A stretch of 21,629 nt of DNA, from the NCBI GenBank assembly GCA_946479725.1, contig CAMLHB010000023.1, positions 1 through 21,629 of the forward strand, in the 5' to 3' direction. The DNA comes from an uncultured Actinomycetes bacterium. GTDB lineage: Bacteria; Actinomycetota; Thermoleophilia; Solirubrobacterales; 70-9. The notes below the pieces were generated by a model that was not told the origin of the DNA, searched no databases, and saw only the letters and a list, made by a program, of their open reading frames with translations. Of the stretch, positions 7,143 to 15,132 are shown one piece after another; within the stretch, counting starts at the first letter, position 1, and every line of letters starts with the position of its first letter. Both the position numbers and the translations under genes were made by a program.

Positions 7143-8405
7143 ATGGACTTCAACCCCAGCCCCGAGGTAGCGAGCCTGCGCGAGCGCGTGCTCGACTTCA
7201 TGGACGAGCAGATCTATCCGCAGGAGCGGGAGATCATGGAAGCGCTCGACGCCGAGGTCGGCCCCGGCGTCCCCTACTCGGAGAACCTCGCTGCCGTCCG
7301 CGAGAAGGCAAAGGCGGAGGGCCTCTGGAACCTCTTCATGCCCGACGAGCGGTTCGGCCCCGGGCTGAAGAACTGGGAGTACGGGCTGCTCTGCGAGGAG
7401 ATGGGCCGCAGCCCGATGGCGGCGCCGATGGCCTTCAACTGCTCGGCACCGGACACCGGCAACATGGAGATCCTCGCCGAGCACGGCACGCCGGAACAGC
7501 GCGAGCGCTGGCTGGAGCCGCTGCTGGAGGGGAAGATCCGCTCCTGCTTCTCGATGACCGAGCCTGAGGTTTCGGGCTCTGACCCGACGCTGCTGCAGGC
7601 CCGGGCCGAGCTGGACGGCGACGAGTGGGTGATCAACGGCCACAAGTGGTTCACCAGCGGCGCCGTCGGCGCCGATCTGGCGATCGCGATGGTCGTCACC
7701 GACCCCGATGCACCGCCCTACTCCCGCGCCTCGATGATTTGCGTCCCCACCGACAACCCCGGCTTCAACCTGGTGCGGCCGATCTCGGTGATGGGCCACG
7801 ACGGCGGCCCCGGCCACTGCGAGATCCGCTACGAAGACTGCCGGGTGCCGAAGGGGTTCCTGCTCGGCGAGCGCGGCGCCGGCTTCGCAGTCGCCCAGGA
7901 CCGCCTCGGCCCGGGCCGGATCCACCACTGCATGCGGGCGATCGGGACCGCCGAGCGGGCCCATGAGCTGATGTGCCGCCGGGCCAACGAACGCAGTGCC
8001 TTCGGCGGCCCGCTGGGCGACAAGCAGTTCGTCCAGGAGTCGATCGCGACTTCACGGATGGAGATCGACCAGGCCCGCCTGCTCACTCTCTACGCGGCCT
8101 GGAAGATGGACACCGAGGGCAAGCGCGCCGCCCGCCAGGCGATCTCGGCGATCAAGATCGTCGCCGCCAACATGGTGATGGACGTCCTCGACCGGGCGAT
8201 CCAGATCCACGGCTCCCTCGGCATGACCGACGACACCCCGCTGGCAATCATGTGGCGCTTCTCGCGCATGCTGCGCCTTGCCGACGGCCCCGACGAGGTC
8301 CACAAGATGGTCCTCGCCCGCCGCGAGCTGAACCGCTGGGCGAAGCGCGCCGAGGCCGAAGCCGAAGGCAACCTCGAGCCCCGGCACGCGACGCGGATGG
8401 TCTGA
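7143..8405 (+). CDS. ACAD10/11-like acyl-CoA dehydrogenase
   Basis: A 420-residue flavoprotein with the complete acyl-CoA dehydrogenase fold: helical N-terminal domain (1-130), the FAD-contact strand CFSMTEPEVSGSDPT (about 136-150), WFTSGA in the beta domain, and the C-terminal helical bundle with RIHHCMRAIGTAERA and QIHGSLGMTDDTPL. The C-terminus reads LRLADGPDEVHKM; the Glu of GPDEVH (about E385) is the expected catalytic base. This ending is characteristic of ACAD10/ACAD11-type enzymes, which in animals act on 4-hydroxyacyl-CoA after phosphorylation by a fused APH-like kinase. A strong ribosome binding site GAGGAGAGGA (7128-7137) precedes the ATG. A matching APH-like kinase is encoded at 15176-16243, on the other strand. 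Substrate chain length cannot be read from the sequence. Confidence 0.92.
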   Translation: MDFNPSPEVASLRERVLDFMDEQIYPQEREIMEALDAEVGPGVPYSENLAAVREKAKAEGLWNLFMPDERFGPGLKNWEYGLLCEEMGRSPMAAPMAFNCSAPDTGNMEILAEHGTPEQRERWLEPLLEGKIRSCFSMTEPEVSGSDPTLLQARAELDGDEWVINGHKWFTSGAVGADLAIAMVVTDPDAPPYSRASMICVPTDNPGFNLVRPISVMGHDGGPGHCEIRYEDCRVPKGFLLGERGAGFAVAQDRLGPGRIHHCMRAIGTAERAHELMCRRANERSAFGGPLGDKQFVQESIATSRMEIDQARLLTLYAAWKMDTEGKRAARQAISAIKIVAANMVMDVLDRAIQIHGSLGMTDDTPLAIMWRFSRMLRLADGPDEVHKMVLARRELNRWAKRAEAEAEGNLEPRHATRMV

Positions 8406-8432
8406 CCTCGGCAGCAACTAGGTTGCAGCGTC

Positions 8433-9068
8433 ATGTATTGCCCTCATTGCGGCGCAGAGAACGAGTCGCACAATCGCTTCTGCGTCAACTGCGGATCGTC
8501 TCTGTCCCCTGGGGGTGACGGTTCACAGCCAGCAACTTTCAAGCAGCGAGTTCGGATGCTGATCGGCACCGATCGGCTCACCCAGATGGTCACGTTAGGA
8601 ACGATTGCCGCGCTGGTGATTGCGGTAATTGCCTTTCTCTCCCTCAAGACCAACGAAGAGGGAGCCGACGAAAGCGCCTATCTTCAAGCTCTCGATCGCT
8701 CTTGCGTGGCTGAAAAGGAACGGGTGATCCGGCTGGAGGAAGAAACGCTGCGGCAGCAACCCCCAGACCTACAGGAATTTGCCTCCGTCCTCGTAACCAT
8801 CGTGGCGGAATGGAGAGCCGACCTCGAGAGCCGACCGGCGCCGGCCGAATACGCGATCAAGGTCCAAACCCTGGAACGCAGCCTCTTGAGGATTCTGATC
8901 GAGGCAGGCGCCCTCGCTCGGCTTGCCCGTGAAGAAACTGCGGCAGCCAGGCTGGCCACCCAAGCCAAGGTTGTCGACGAAGCAACCGGAGAATCGAATG
9001 CCGCAATCGAAGGGCTTGGCCTCGAAACCTGTGCCGATCTCGCAGTCTCGCCTGGATCAGGCACTTAG
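8433..9068 (+). CDS. Zinc-ribbon, single-TM protein with extracytoplasmic helical Cys-pair domain
   Basis: A 211-residue protein. Residues 3-20 form a zinc ribbon (CPHC...CVNC; C3, C6, C17, C20). Residues about 48-68 (MVTLGTIAALVIAVIAFLSL) are one membrane helix. The remainder (about 75-205) is all-helical with a Cys close to its start (DRSCVAEKE) and one near the end (GLETCADLA). The same layout, Cys at the start of the first helix and GLxxCA near the end, is seen in the lipoprotein at 9766, so both probably carry the same secreted helical domain with a possible disulfide. The ribbon would face the cytoplasm. The family is not named here. Base composition shifts to more A/T in third positions from this gene onward. 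Confidence 0.75.
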   Translation: MYCPHCGAENESHNRFCVNCGSSLSPGGDGSQPATFKQRVRMLIGTDRLTQMVTLGTIAALVIAVIAFLSLKTNEEGADESAYLQALDRSCVAEKERVIRLEEETLRQQPPDLQEFASVLVTIVAEWRADLESRPAPAEYAIKVQTLERSLLRILIEAGALARLAREETAAARLATQAKVVDEATGESNAAIEGLGLETCADLAVSPGSGT

Positions 9069-9136
9069 CCCCACGTCCAGCTGCATCTTGCGTCTGTCCT
9101 CTTCCTGTGGTGGAATGCGGGCACCCGTAGTCGACG

Positions 9137-9161
9137 GGCGCCGCACGCTGGCGCCAGGAGG
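9137..9161 (+). promoter_or_regulatory. Hairpin abutting a strong Shine-Dalgarno
   Basis: GGCGCC (9137-9142) pairs with GGCGCC (9150-9155), part of the palindrome CTGGCGCCAG, and runs into the perfect AGGAGG at 9156-9161, which lies four bases before the ATG at 9166. The Shine-Dalgarno fixes that start. Folding could limit access to it; that is inference. Confidence 0.4.
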
Positions 9162-9165
9162 ATCT

Positions 9166-9735
9166 ATGAAACGCCGCTACACCGTCCTTTTCCTCAGCCT
9201 TGCTCTGGCGCTAGCGCTAGCGGTACCCGCGCTAGGTGGACCAACCAACCCGGTCGCCAGCATCTCGGCCAGCGTGAAAAAGATCGCCACGAAAGCCCTG
9301 AAAACGGCGAAGTCCGCTCAGAAAACCGCGAACATCGCCCTGAGCACCGCGAACTCGGCCCAGACCGCAGCAAAAACTGCTCAGTCAACTGCCGAAGGAG
9401 CAAAAAAAGCTGCCGGAGAAGCTCAGGCTACGGCTGATGGGGCGAAAAAAGCAGCTGAAGGAGCCCAGAGCACGGCCAACGAAAAACTCGGGGAAACCTT
9501 CACGGAATTCGGCGAATTCAGTGGTCCCAACACGACCAGCGGCAACGATCTGGTGATCTGCCCGAGCGGTAGCGAAGTGACGGGTGGTGGTTACAGCACC
9601 TCTGGTACCGGGGCCAATGAAGTCGTCCCGATTTACACGGCGTCCTACGGCGACGCCTGGTTTGCTGTCCTCGAACGGATTCCGGGCGGCGCCAATACCT
9701 GGAGCGTTGAGGCGATCGCCGTCTGCGCCAAATAA
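9166..9735 (+). CDS. Secreted alanine-rich heptad coiled-coil protein
   Basis: A 189-residue exported protein. Residues 1-24 are a Sec signal peptide (MKRR, then a Leu/Ala core, ending VPALG). Residues about 42-108 are nine or so back-to-back seven-residue repeats of the form xAxxTAx (SAQKTAN, IALSTAN, SAQTAAK, TAQSTAE, GAKKAAG, EAQATAD, GAKKAAE, GAQSTAN), a regular alanine coiled coil rather like murein-lipoprotein stalks. The C-terminal 70 residues hold a small globular domain with CPSGSEVTGGGYS and a closing AVCAK; this 'C-P-x-G-x-x-V-x-G-G-G-Y ... CA' module is common at the end of actinobacterial secreted proteins, and its two Cys may pair. There is no lipobox or sortase signal. A trimeric or parallel stalk presenting the head is plausible. 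Function unknown. Confidence 0.78.
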   Translation: MKRRYTVLFLSLALALALAVPALGGPTNPVASISASVKKIATKALKTAKSAQKTANIALSTANSAQTAAKTAQSTAEGAKKAAGEAQATADGAKKAAEGAQSTANEKLGETFTEFGEFSGPNTTSGNDLVICPSGSEVTGGGYSTSGTGANEVVPIYTASYGDAWFAVLERIPGGANTWSVEAIAVCAK

Positions 9736-9762
9736 GACGCCACGCCATCCGAAGGCCTACTT

Positions 9763-9796
9763 GCATTGCGAGCAGCTTCCTTACTGCTCGCAATGC
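9763..9796 (+). terminator. 13-bp perfect inverted repeat over a start codon
   Basis: GCATTGCGAGCAG (9763-9775) and CTGCTCGCAATGC (9784-9796) are perfect complements with an eight-base loop. It lies 28 bases after the stop of the coiled-coil gene, so it may end that transcript. It also buries the TTG (9766-9768) that starts the lipoprotein frame, and it covers the next in-frame ATG (9793-9795). It could be a terminator, an attenuator or a translation-control hairpin. Confidence 0.6.
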
Positions 9797-10311
9797 TGAT
9801 GGCCTGCGGCGCCCTCATCGGGTGCGGCAGTTCGAGCAGCACGAATGAGACTGCCCCTTCAGAAAGCAAGCCCTCGCCTTCGGAACTCCGAAGTACGAAG
9901 GCTTTCATAGCCCGAGCAGAACCGATCTGCCAAAAGGCCGTAGTTGAAATCCGAAGCCTTGCCAAGAACCTCCCCGAAGCGATCCGAAAATCTGCTACTC
10001 CAGTCGATCCGATCGTAGGAGCCCTTGTGGATCCTGGATTGCAGATCCTTATAAGGGAGTCCGCTCAGCTTCGAGCCCTTCGCCCATCCCCCCAATCAGC
10101 AACCCTGGAAACTTACCTTGGGCTTTTCGATCCGATCATCGAGTTGTCCCGTCAGCGAGCGGAAATCGATGTCAGATCGAGTTCTAATCAAGTCCGCAGT
10201 CTTGAGCTGATGATCGCTGAACTCGGGCAGGAACAGACCAAGGCCGCTCGCCGGTTCGGCTTGCAGAAATGCGCCCTCAATTTCACTCAGGCACTTGGAG
10301 GGGCACAGTAA
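9766..10311 (+). CDS. Lipoprotein with helical Cys-pair domain
   Basis: A 181-residue putative lipoprotein. Starting at TTG 9766 it reads MRAASLLLAMLMACGALIGC; the lipobox LIGC puts the lipidated Cys at residue 20, followed by a Ser/Thr/Pro-rich linker. From about residue 45 it is helical with a Cys near the beginning (AEPICQKAV) and one near the end (GLQKCALNF), the same plan as the zinc-ribbon protein at 8433. The 'ALRPSP' mid-segment is also usual for small solirubrobacterial lipoproteins of this kind. The start is uncertain: TTG 9766 gives a proper basic N-terminus, whereas ATG 9793 gives a signal too short and uncharged. Both sit in the hairpin at 9763-9796. The last 43 bases overlap the acyltransferase frame. 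Function unknown; an envelope role is likely. Confidence 0.72.
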   Translation: MRAASLLLAMLMACGALIGCGSSSSTNETAPSESKPSPSELRSTKAFIARAEPICQKAVVEIRSLAKNLPEAIRKSATPVDPIVGALVDPGLQILIRESAQLRALRPSPQSATLETYLGLFDPIIELSRQRAEIDVRSSSNQVRSLELMIAELGQEQTKAARRFGLQKCALNFTQALGGAQ

Positions 10312-11537
10312 CGGAGGTCGCGCGCCTGGAGGGCAGCCGCGAGGCTGTGCCCGATGTGGTGGCGCCGCCTCCGCACCATCCTCGGTTTCCGCTATCCGAG
10401 GGCATTCGTGGAATCGCCGCAATCGCTGTAGTGATCGTTCACAGCTGGATCTTCGCCGGCCGCTTCGGAGACGGCACCGGGCTGGCGAACAGGATGATCG
10501 TTCGCCTCGACTCGATGGTGGCGATCTTCTTCCTCCTCTCCGCCTTCCTTCTCTACCGGCCGATGATCGCCCATCGCGCCGGGGGGCCAGCGTCTCCCAC
10601 CGTTGGTAGCTTTGCGCGCCGGCGGTTCCTCCGCATCTTTCCGGCGTATTGGGTGGCGCTCACGGTCCTTGCCATCTATCCCGGGGTCTCGGGAGTGTTC
10701 AGCAGCGAATGGTGGTCCTTCTACAGCCTCAGCGAGTACCTGCATCCCGTCACCTCGAGTTCGATCTGCCCAGGAGCTGGATACCGCTGCGGCTTGCTTC
10801 AGTCTTGGACGCTGACCGTAGAGATGACCTTTTACATCATGCTCCCAATCTTCGCGGCCTTGACGGCGATGATCGCGCGCAAGCTTTCTACGCGCTCGTG
10901 GATGCGCTCTGAGCTGATCTTGATCGCAGCCTTCGGCATCCTCTCACTCACGCTCGACCTGCTCCCGTTCGGCCTGCGGGAGGAGTCGTGGTTCACCTAC
11001 ACGTTCGCCGCGCACTTCGACTGGCTCGGCCTCGGCCTAGCGCTGGCAGTCCTCTCGGCTGTCTACGGCCGACGCGAAGAGAGCCTGCCGCGGCCCCTCC
11101 GTCTGCTTGCCGAAAACCCGGGTGCCTGCTGGGCAGGTGCCGTCGGCTGTTACTTCATCACGGTCTTCTCCTTCCAACCCGTCCCCTTTACGGTGGCTCA
11201 GTTCACCGACGCCGAATTCTTCGGAATCCATCTCCTCCAGTGCGGCATCGCCTTCCTTGTCGTCTTCCCGGTCTTCTTCGGCAATCCGAACCGAGGCCTG
11301 CCTAGAAAGATCCTTGCCACCCGCTGGCTCGTGTGGCTGGGACTGATCTCCTACGGCTTCTACCTTTGGCAGGTGACGATCGGGATCGAACTAGGCTTCG
11401 GGAATGCCCAGGGCTCGTACCTGCCGGTGCTGATCGGTACCGTGCTTCTCACCCTGCCGCTCGCCACCGCTAGTTACTACCTCATTGAGAGGCCGTTGAT
11501 GCGCTGGAAGTACAAACCGCTTGGAAAGTCCCGATGA
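10269..11537 (+). CDS. Acyltransferase-3 family membrane O-acyltransferase
   Basis: A 422-residue membrane protein of the acyltransferase-3 (OafA/NodX-like) family, with about ten membrane helices. The first helix carries EGIRGIAAIAVVIVHSW, with the conserved Arg-x10-His pair (R47, H58) expected at the acyl-transfer site; FARRRFLRIFPAYW (about 115-128) and SYGFYLWQ in a late helix are also family hallmarks. Members acetylate or otherwise acylate cell-wall sugars, exopolysaccharides or antibiotics at the membrane; no SGNH domain is attached. The ATG at 10269 overlaps the upstream lipoprotein by 43 bases and lacks a Shine-Dalgarno; the in-frame GTG at 10347, preceded by GGAGGG, is an alternative. 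Its TGA overlaps the next ATG (ATGA), so translation is coupled. The acceptor is not known. Confidence 0.9.
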   Translation: MRPQFHSGTWRGTVTEVARLEGSREAVPDVVAPPPHHPRFPLSEGIRGIAAIAVVIVHSWIFAGRFGDGTGLANRMIVRLDSMVAIFFLLSAFLLYRPMIAHRAGGPASPTVGSFARRRFLRIFPAYWVALTVLAIYPGVSGVFSSEWWSFYSLSEYLHPVTSSSICPGAGYRCGLLQSWTLTVEMTFYIMLPIFAALTAMIARKLSTRSWMRSELILIAAFGILSLTLDLLPFGLREESWFTYTFAAHFDWLGLGLALAVLSAVYGRREESLPRPLRLLAENPGACWAGAVGCYFITVFSFQPVPFTVAQFTDAEFFGIHLLQCGIAFLVVFPVFFGNPNRGLPRKILATRWLVWLGLISYGFYLWQVTIGIELGFGNAQGSYLPVLIGTVLLTLPLATASYYLIERPLMRWKYKPLGKSR

Positions 11538-12112
11538 AGCGCCGGCTCTTTTTCAGCTGGGGGCTGGTCTTGCTCCTGAACCTCGTCGCCATCTTCTTCT
11601 GGGGCTGCGGCGGAAGCGGAAGGAGCACGACAACCTCATTGCCTGCAAATCACCTCACCACGACCGATGAATCCACGGGGAAACCCGAACCTGAAGTGGC
11701 TAAAACCAATGTCAGAGGCGCCCCTGCCTATCGAAGTGGGCGGCATTCCGACTCTCTGGCCTCGAAGCAGCCTTCGCCCAAACATCGCTTAGACCACGGC
11801 AGTCAACACCGTCCGCTTGCGAGAGCTGCCGGCTGCCCTCCCGCCCTAACCGCGCAGCAGTGCCATGAACTAGCCATGATGGCTCACCGCGAGGCTCCTG
11901 CTTCCTCGAAGGGTTCCTCGCCCCGCTGCCCGCAAGGCGTTGGTCGCGCTACATGTGAAGCCGCTCTACACGAAGGCCAAGAACAAACTGGGGCCGGAGA
12001 TCAGACTTCCGAATCCGGCCTTCGATGCCCAAGAGCGCTTTCGCATGCTCAATGCAGGGAACTCGAAGAAGAGGCGGCAGCGAGCCACGGCCGAGCTCAG
12101 GGCAAGGGCTGA
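11534..12112 (+). CDS. Exported protein with three C-P-x7-C repeats
   Basis: A 192-residue protein of unrecognised family. MKRR then a hydrophobic run (FFSWGLVLLLNLVAIFFWG) form a signal peptide or anchor; Cys25 with GGSG after it looks like a lipobox, but Trp/Phe at -2/-3 are poor matches. A long Ser/Thr/Pro/His-rich linker (30-98) follows. The C-terminal half has three units with identical cysteine spacing: C101-x8-C110 (CPPALTAQQC), C132-x8-C141 (CPQGVGRATC) and C165-x8-C174 (CPRALSHAQC), 31 and 33 residues apart, each followed by a short Glu/Ala helix. Such units could be disulfide-closed loops outside the cell. The start overlaps the acyltransferase stop (ATGA). The end overlaps the convergent glycosidase gene by 16 bases. 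Confidence 0.68.
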   Translation: MKRRLFFSWGLVLLLNLVAIFFWGCGGSGRSTTTSLPANHLTTTDESTGKPEPEVAKTNVRGAPAYRSGRHSDSLASKQPSPKHRLDHGSQHRPLARAAGCPPALTAQQCHELAMMAHREAPASSKGSSPRCPQGVGRATCEAALHEGQEQTGAGDQTSESGLRCPRALSHAQCRELEEEAAASHGRAQGKG

Positions 12113-14955
12113 ATCGGCGCCAGTGGAGGCGGGGTTTTGAAGGATTCTTCGCCGGGTGCGTAGTTCGGTGACGCAATCGCCGTCGCAAAGGCTGCTCTGG
12201 AGGCTTCCGTGGACTCGATGGGCCACTTCCACCGTTCGGGATTTTCTTTATCCGGCTGGATATTCCAGTTGAACCAGACCAAGGCCTTGATCTTGGCGAA
12301 TTCGACTGGAATTTCTTTGCTCAAGGCATGGGTGATCCATTCCGACTTGTTGCCGCCGTCCTCGGTTGAGGCCGTCTCCCCGATCATGATCGGCTTTAAG
12401 GGAGCAAGTTCCAGAACTTCGTTATAGGTCTGTTTGAAGACCTGGGAGAAGGTCCAGCCTTCTGGGTTCAGTTTCTGGTAACCATGGTTGTAGCCGTCGA
12501 TGCAGGTCCAGTCAACATATGCGGAACCCGGCCAAAGTTGCGACAACGACGTGCTTCCTTCATAGGAAGCGTTAGGACACCAAACCCAGGTGATGTTCGA
12601 AGCTTTCTCTTCTTCCGCAATCAGATGCAGCTCTTTCCAGGCTTCGACGAAGACTTTAGGGTTGGCGGCTACTTGTTTGGTCCAAGCAAGGTTTTCGTTT
12701 GCTTTCAGGTTCATCTCCCAGTCGAAGCGAAAGAAGAAGGGCTTTTCGTATTCCCTCACGTCTTGAGCCCATTCTCTGAAGGCTTCCACCTCAGTACCTT
12801 TTCCAGAGGCAAGAGCTTCCAGCGACGTGTCCCAGCTGCCCATCGACATCATCGGAAGAGCTTCGCCTTCATAGGACTTGTTCAACGGGGTGGGGCTGAA
12901 TTTCTGTTCCCACGGTGGCGGCTGACCAAAATGAACGATTGACACCTTCTTGCCCGCATGAGCCTGAAACGTGCTCCAAGTCTGCGAGTCCCAAGGCGCA
13001 TCTCCCCAAGTTGGTGAGTACACTTCACCGTCCATTCGAGCACCCCAGTAGAGCCGGCTCTTGTCTACGGTCACTTTGAGTTCCGACGTACTTAAACGAC
13101 CGACCTGATCTTTGACCTTTACTTTGACGGTGTGTTGCCCGTTTGAGTATCCGCTAACGTCGAAGGTCCAGTCGCGGGTCCCAGGACAACTTCCGGCTGG
13201 ACAGGACTGTTCGACGGTACCTGGAACGGTCGTTCCATCGACTTCGATGGAGATCGATTTCACGCCGGAGCGTGGGCTGCTTTCACTTCCGTCCGTTGCT
13301 TCGATGTGAAGCCCGTATTTGCCCGGATCGAGACGCTTTGGACCCGGTTCAGCCAGGGTCCCGCTTAGCTTCACGGCCGGTGGGCTGTGGTCGACCTTAA
13401 CTTCGACGTATTTAGTTTCTGAGACGTTGCCAACTGAATCAGACCCCGTAACCGCAATATTGTCAATCCCTTCGGCGAGCACGCTCGGCCAGCCGTTGAG
13501 GCCCGGGCTCCCTTCGTACGAGTGCCACAGGCGGGGGCATGGACTCGAAACAGTTCCAGTGCAGCCAAGCGAGTATTCCCAAGCATTAGCCGGGTTGCTC
13601 ACTTCTTTGCTCTTGAATGAGAACACACCCAAACCCGTGTCTTCGGCGGTCAAGGGGATCGGGGAGGCCGACCCGTCTACCCATTCAGATGGCGCCACGA
13701 TTCCACTCAGAACTGGTGCGGCAGTATCGGACAGCCCGATTTTGGCTCCGCCGAAGTAGGCGTCGCGATACGAGGCCAAGGTGCGACTTTCGACCGCCCC
13801 AAGGCCTGCAATCACCCACTTTGCGTTCTGGTTGTTCGTGCTGTTCGAGAGGTTGATCGTTTCGTTCGTCCAATCCCCCTGGTTTCCATAATGCGTCACC
13901 TGGCTGACCCAGTTGTTTGGGCCGCCCCAAACGGGGGCTGCGGTGCCAGCCCAAATACCCGCTACTAGTACCGGGCTCATGGCTGAATCGAGCCGGCGGA
14001 AGAACTTGACGTTGTTGAGTTCCACGCTCGAGACGAAGCTCGTGGGCAGGGAGCCGTAGGTGGTTTTGTCGCTCTGATACCTCGGCACGAAGTAGCTCCA
14101 ATAGCCGGATGCCCCTGCGGACACGGATCCGGTGGCAGCCCCTACGTAGAGACCCGGAGTGCCAAGGGTCTCACCGGTCACGCAGTTGGTCCCGCAGGCA
14201 ATCTGTTGAGTCGGCGTGTAGAGACTGGTGGTGGTCGTGCTGCTCCAGTTCGACAGCCCCGTCGTCGACCCACCCGACCAGGTATAGGTCTGGTAGATCG
14301 GGTCGACGAGGATCGGGAACCTCGAACCTCCTCCGATTTCGACCGTGATGATCAACTTGTCGCCTTTCACATCCATGTGGGCGGGAACTTGTTTTCCGGT
14401 CGCGTCGATAGCGCTCGGTGGCTGGACGGAGAGAATGGTTTCGCCTTCAAGGAGAACCTCAGCGCCACCGTCTTGAGTCCCTTGCAAAGCTGCTCCCCCG
14501 GGCAGGTTCAGGGCATAAGTCTGGGTAGCAGAGGCCGCAGCGGATTCCAGTAGGGCCATCGTCTCCAAGCCAGTTGCCATAGGAACGGCGACGAGACTCG
14601 AGTCGCGTCCAATGCCCGGATAGACGACCGAGCTTTCACTGAGCTGAACGGGGCCTCGTCCCGCGACGGCATTTGGGAGTTCGATGACGACGTGCTGTTC
14701 GGGCAGGGCGATTCCGTCACCGAGGCGGCTAGGTAATTCCACAGCCACGAGCGGATTGCTCGGTTCAAAGCCATCGTTCTGGCCTTTGAGTGAGAGATCA
14801 ACCGGCTCAAGCGCCCCAGTGTCGTTCCTGATGCGGAGCGGAAGGGTCGATTCCACCAGCGTAGGTGGACCCTGCTCCAACGGCGATCCTTCCCGCGAAG
14901 GATCTATCAGCGCCGCGTTGTCGCCGAGGAACTTCTGGAACTCCGAGGGGTCCAA
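12097..14955 (-). CDS. Large RHS-like/Ig-like protein with C-terminal GH26-type glycosidase domain
   Basis: At least 952 residues from TTG 14955 (see next entry for the probable longer N-terminus). The first 240 residues end in SRFPILVDPIYQTYTW, a segment known from the N-terminal wall region of actinobacterial RHS-repeat proteins. About 245-430 is a beta-rich, Ser/Thr-rich domain of carbohydrate-binding type. About 430-630 contains Ig-like modules (DHSPPAVKLSGTL ... ATDGSESSPRSGVKSI ... VDGTTVPG). From about 634 there is a GH26-like (beta-mannanase clan A) barrel: FFFRFDWEMN with Glu747 as likely acid/base, and KPIMIGETAST with Glu860 as likely nucleophile. No RHS repeats or toxin tip are present. 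Third positions are A/T-richer than the backbone. Expected to be secreted and to cut mannan-like or related polysaccharides; the substrate is inferred. Confidence 0.85.
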   Translation of the reverse strand: MDPSEFQKFLGDNAALIDPSREGSPLEQGPPTLVESTLPLRIRNDTGALEPVDLSLKGQNDGFEPSNPLVAVELPSRLGDGIALPEQHVVIELPNAVAGRGPVQLSESSVVYPGIGRDSSLVAVPMATGLETMALLESAAASATQTYALNLPGGAALQGTQDGGAEVLLEGETILSVQPPSAIDATGKQVPAHMDVKGDKLIITVEIGGGSRFPILVDPIYQTYTWSGGSTTGLSNWSSTTTTSLYTPTQQIACGTNCVTGETLGTPGLYVGAATGSVSAGASGYWSYFVPRYQSDKTTYGSLPTSFVSSVELNNVKFFRRLDSAMSPVLVAGIWAGTAAPVWGGPNNWVSQVTHYGNQGDWTNETINLSNSTNNQNAKWVIAGLGAVESRTLASYRDAYFGGAKIGLSDTAAPVLSGIVAPSEWVDGSASPIPLTAEDTGLGVFSFKSKEVSNPANAWEYSLGCTGTVSSPCPRLWHSYEGSPGLNGWPSVLAEGIDNIAVTGSDSVGNVSETKYVEVKVDHSPPAVKLSGTLAEPGPKRLDPGKYGLHIEATDGSESSPRSGVKSISIEVDGTTVPGTVEQSCPAGSCPGTRDWTFDVSGYSNGQHTVKVKVKDQVGRLSTSELKVTVDKSRLYWGARMDGEVYSPTWGDAPWDSQTWSTFQAHAGKKVSIVHFGQPPPWEQKFSPTPLNKSYEGEALPMMSMGSWDTSLEALASGKGTEVEAFREWAQDVREYEKPFFFRFDWEMNLKANENLAWTKQVAANPKVFVEAWKELHLIAEEEKASNITWVWCPNASYEGSTSLSQLWPGSAYVDWTCIDGYNHGYQKLNPEGWTFSQVFKQTYNEVLELAPLKPIMIGETASTEDGGNKSEWITHALSKEIPVEFAKIKALVWFNWNIQPDKENPERWKWPIESTEASRAAFATAIASPNYAPGEESFKTPPPLAPIQPLP

Positions 14956-15132
14956 GACCGTTTCTTCGGCAGCCTTGATGACGCCTCCGAAGTACTGATT
15001 TAAGGCCTCGACCGCATCGTCTCGATGAGACGGCGAACTCTCAGCCCCTGCCTTCGTCGCGCTCGCGAAGAATGCCGTGACGATAAGTAGCAGTGCTGCC
15101 GATTGCTTCCAGCTAGGGCCGATTTGCGCAAT
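14956..15132 (-). other. In-frame signal peptide extension of the GH26 protein without a normal start codon
   Basis: The glycosidase frame stays open 59 codons upstream of TTG 14955. It encodes a textbook export signal: SWKQSAALLLIVTAFFASA, then TKAGAES, with an AGA cleavage site. The frame is closed by TAG (15133-15135), and no ATG, GTG or TTG lies between. The first codons are ATT (15132) and ATC (15123). Upstream of the TAG, still in frame, is ATG GTG (15159). Either a rare ATT/ATC start is used or the ATG start is cut off by an amber codon. Confidence 0.7.

Noticed and set aside
9292..9489. DNA tandem repeat array or CRISPR in the coiled-coil gene
   Set aside because: The periodicity is seven codons of Ala-rich heptads, with variable nucleotide sequence; it is protein repetition, not spacer-repeat structure.
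9766..9796. ATG 9793 as the lipoprotein start
   Set aside because: It would leave a signal of 11 residues without a basic N-terminus before the lipobox Cys; TTG 9766 gives a normal one.
12097..14955. RHS toxin or polymorphic effector
   Set aside because: The RHS-like segments are limited to the N-terminal and Ig-like parts; there are no YD/RHS repeats, no RHS core motif, no toxin tip and no immunity gene.
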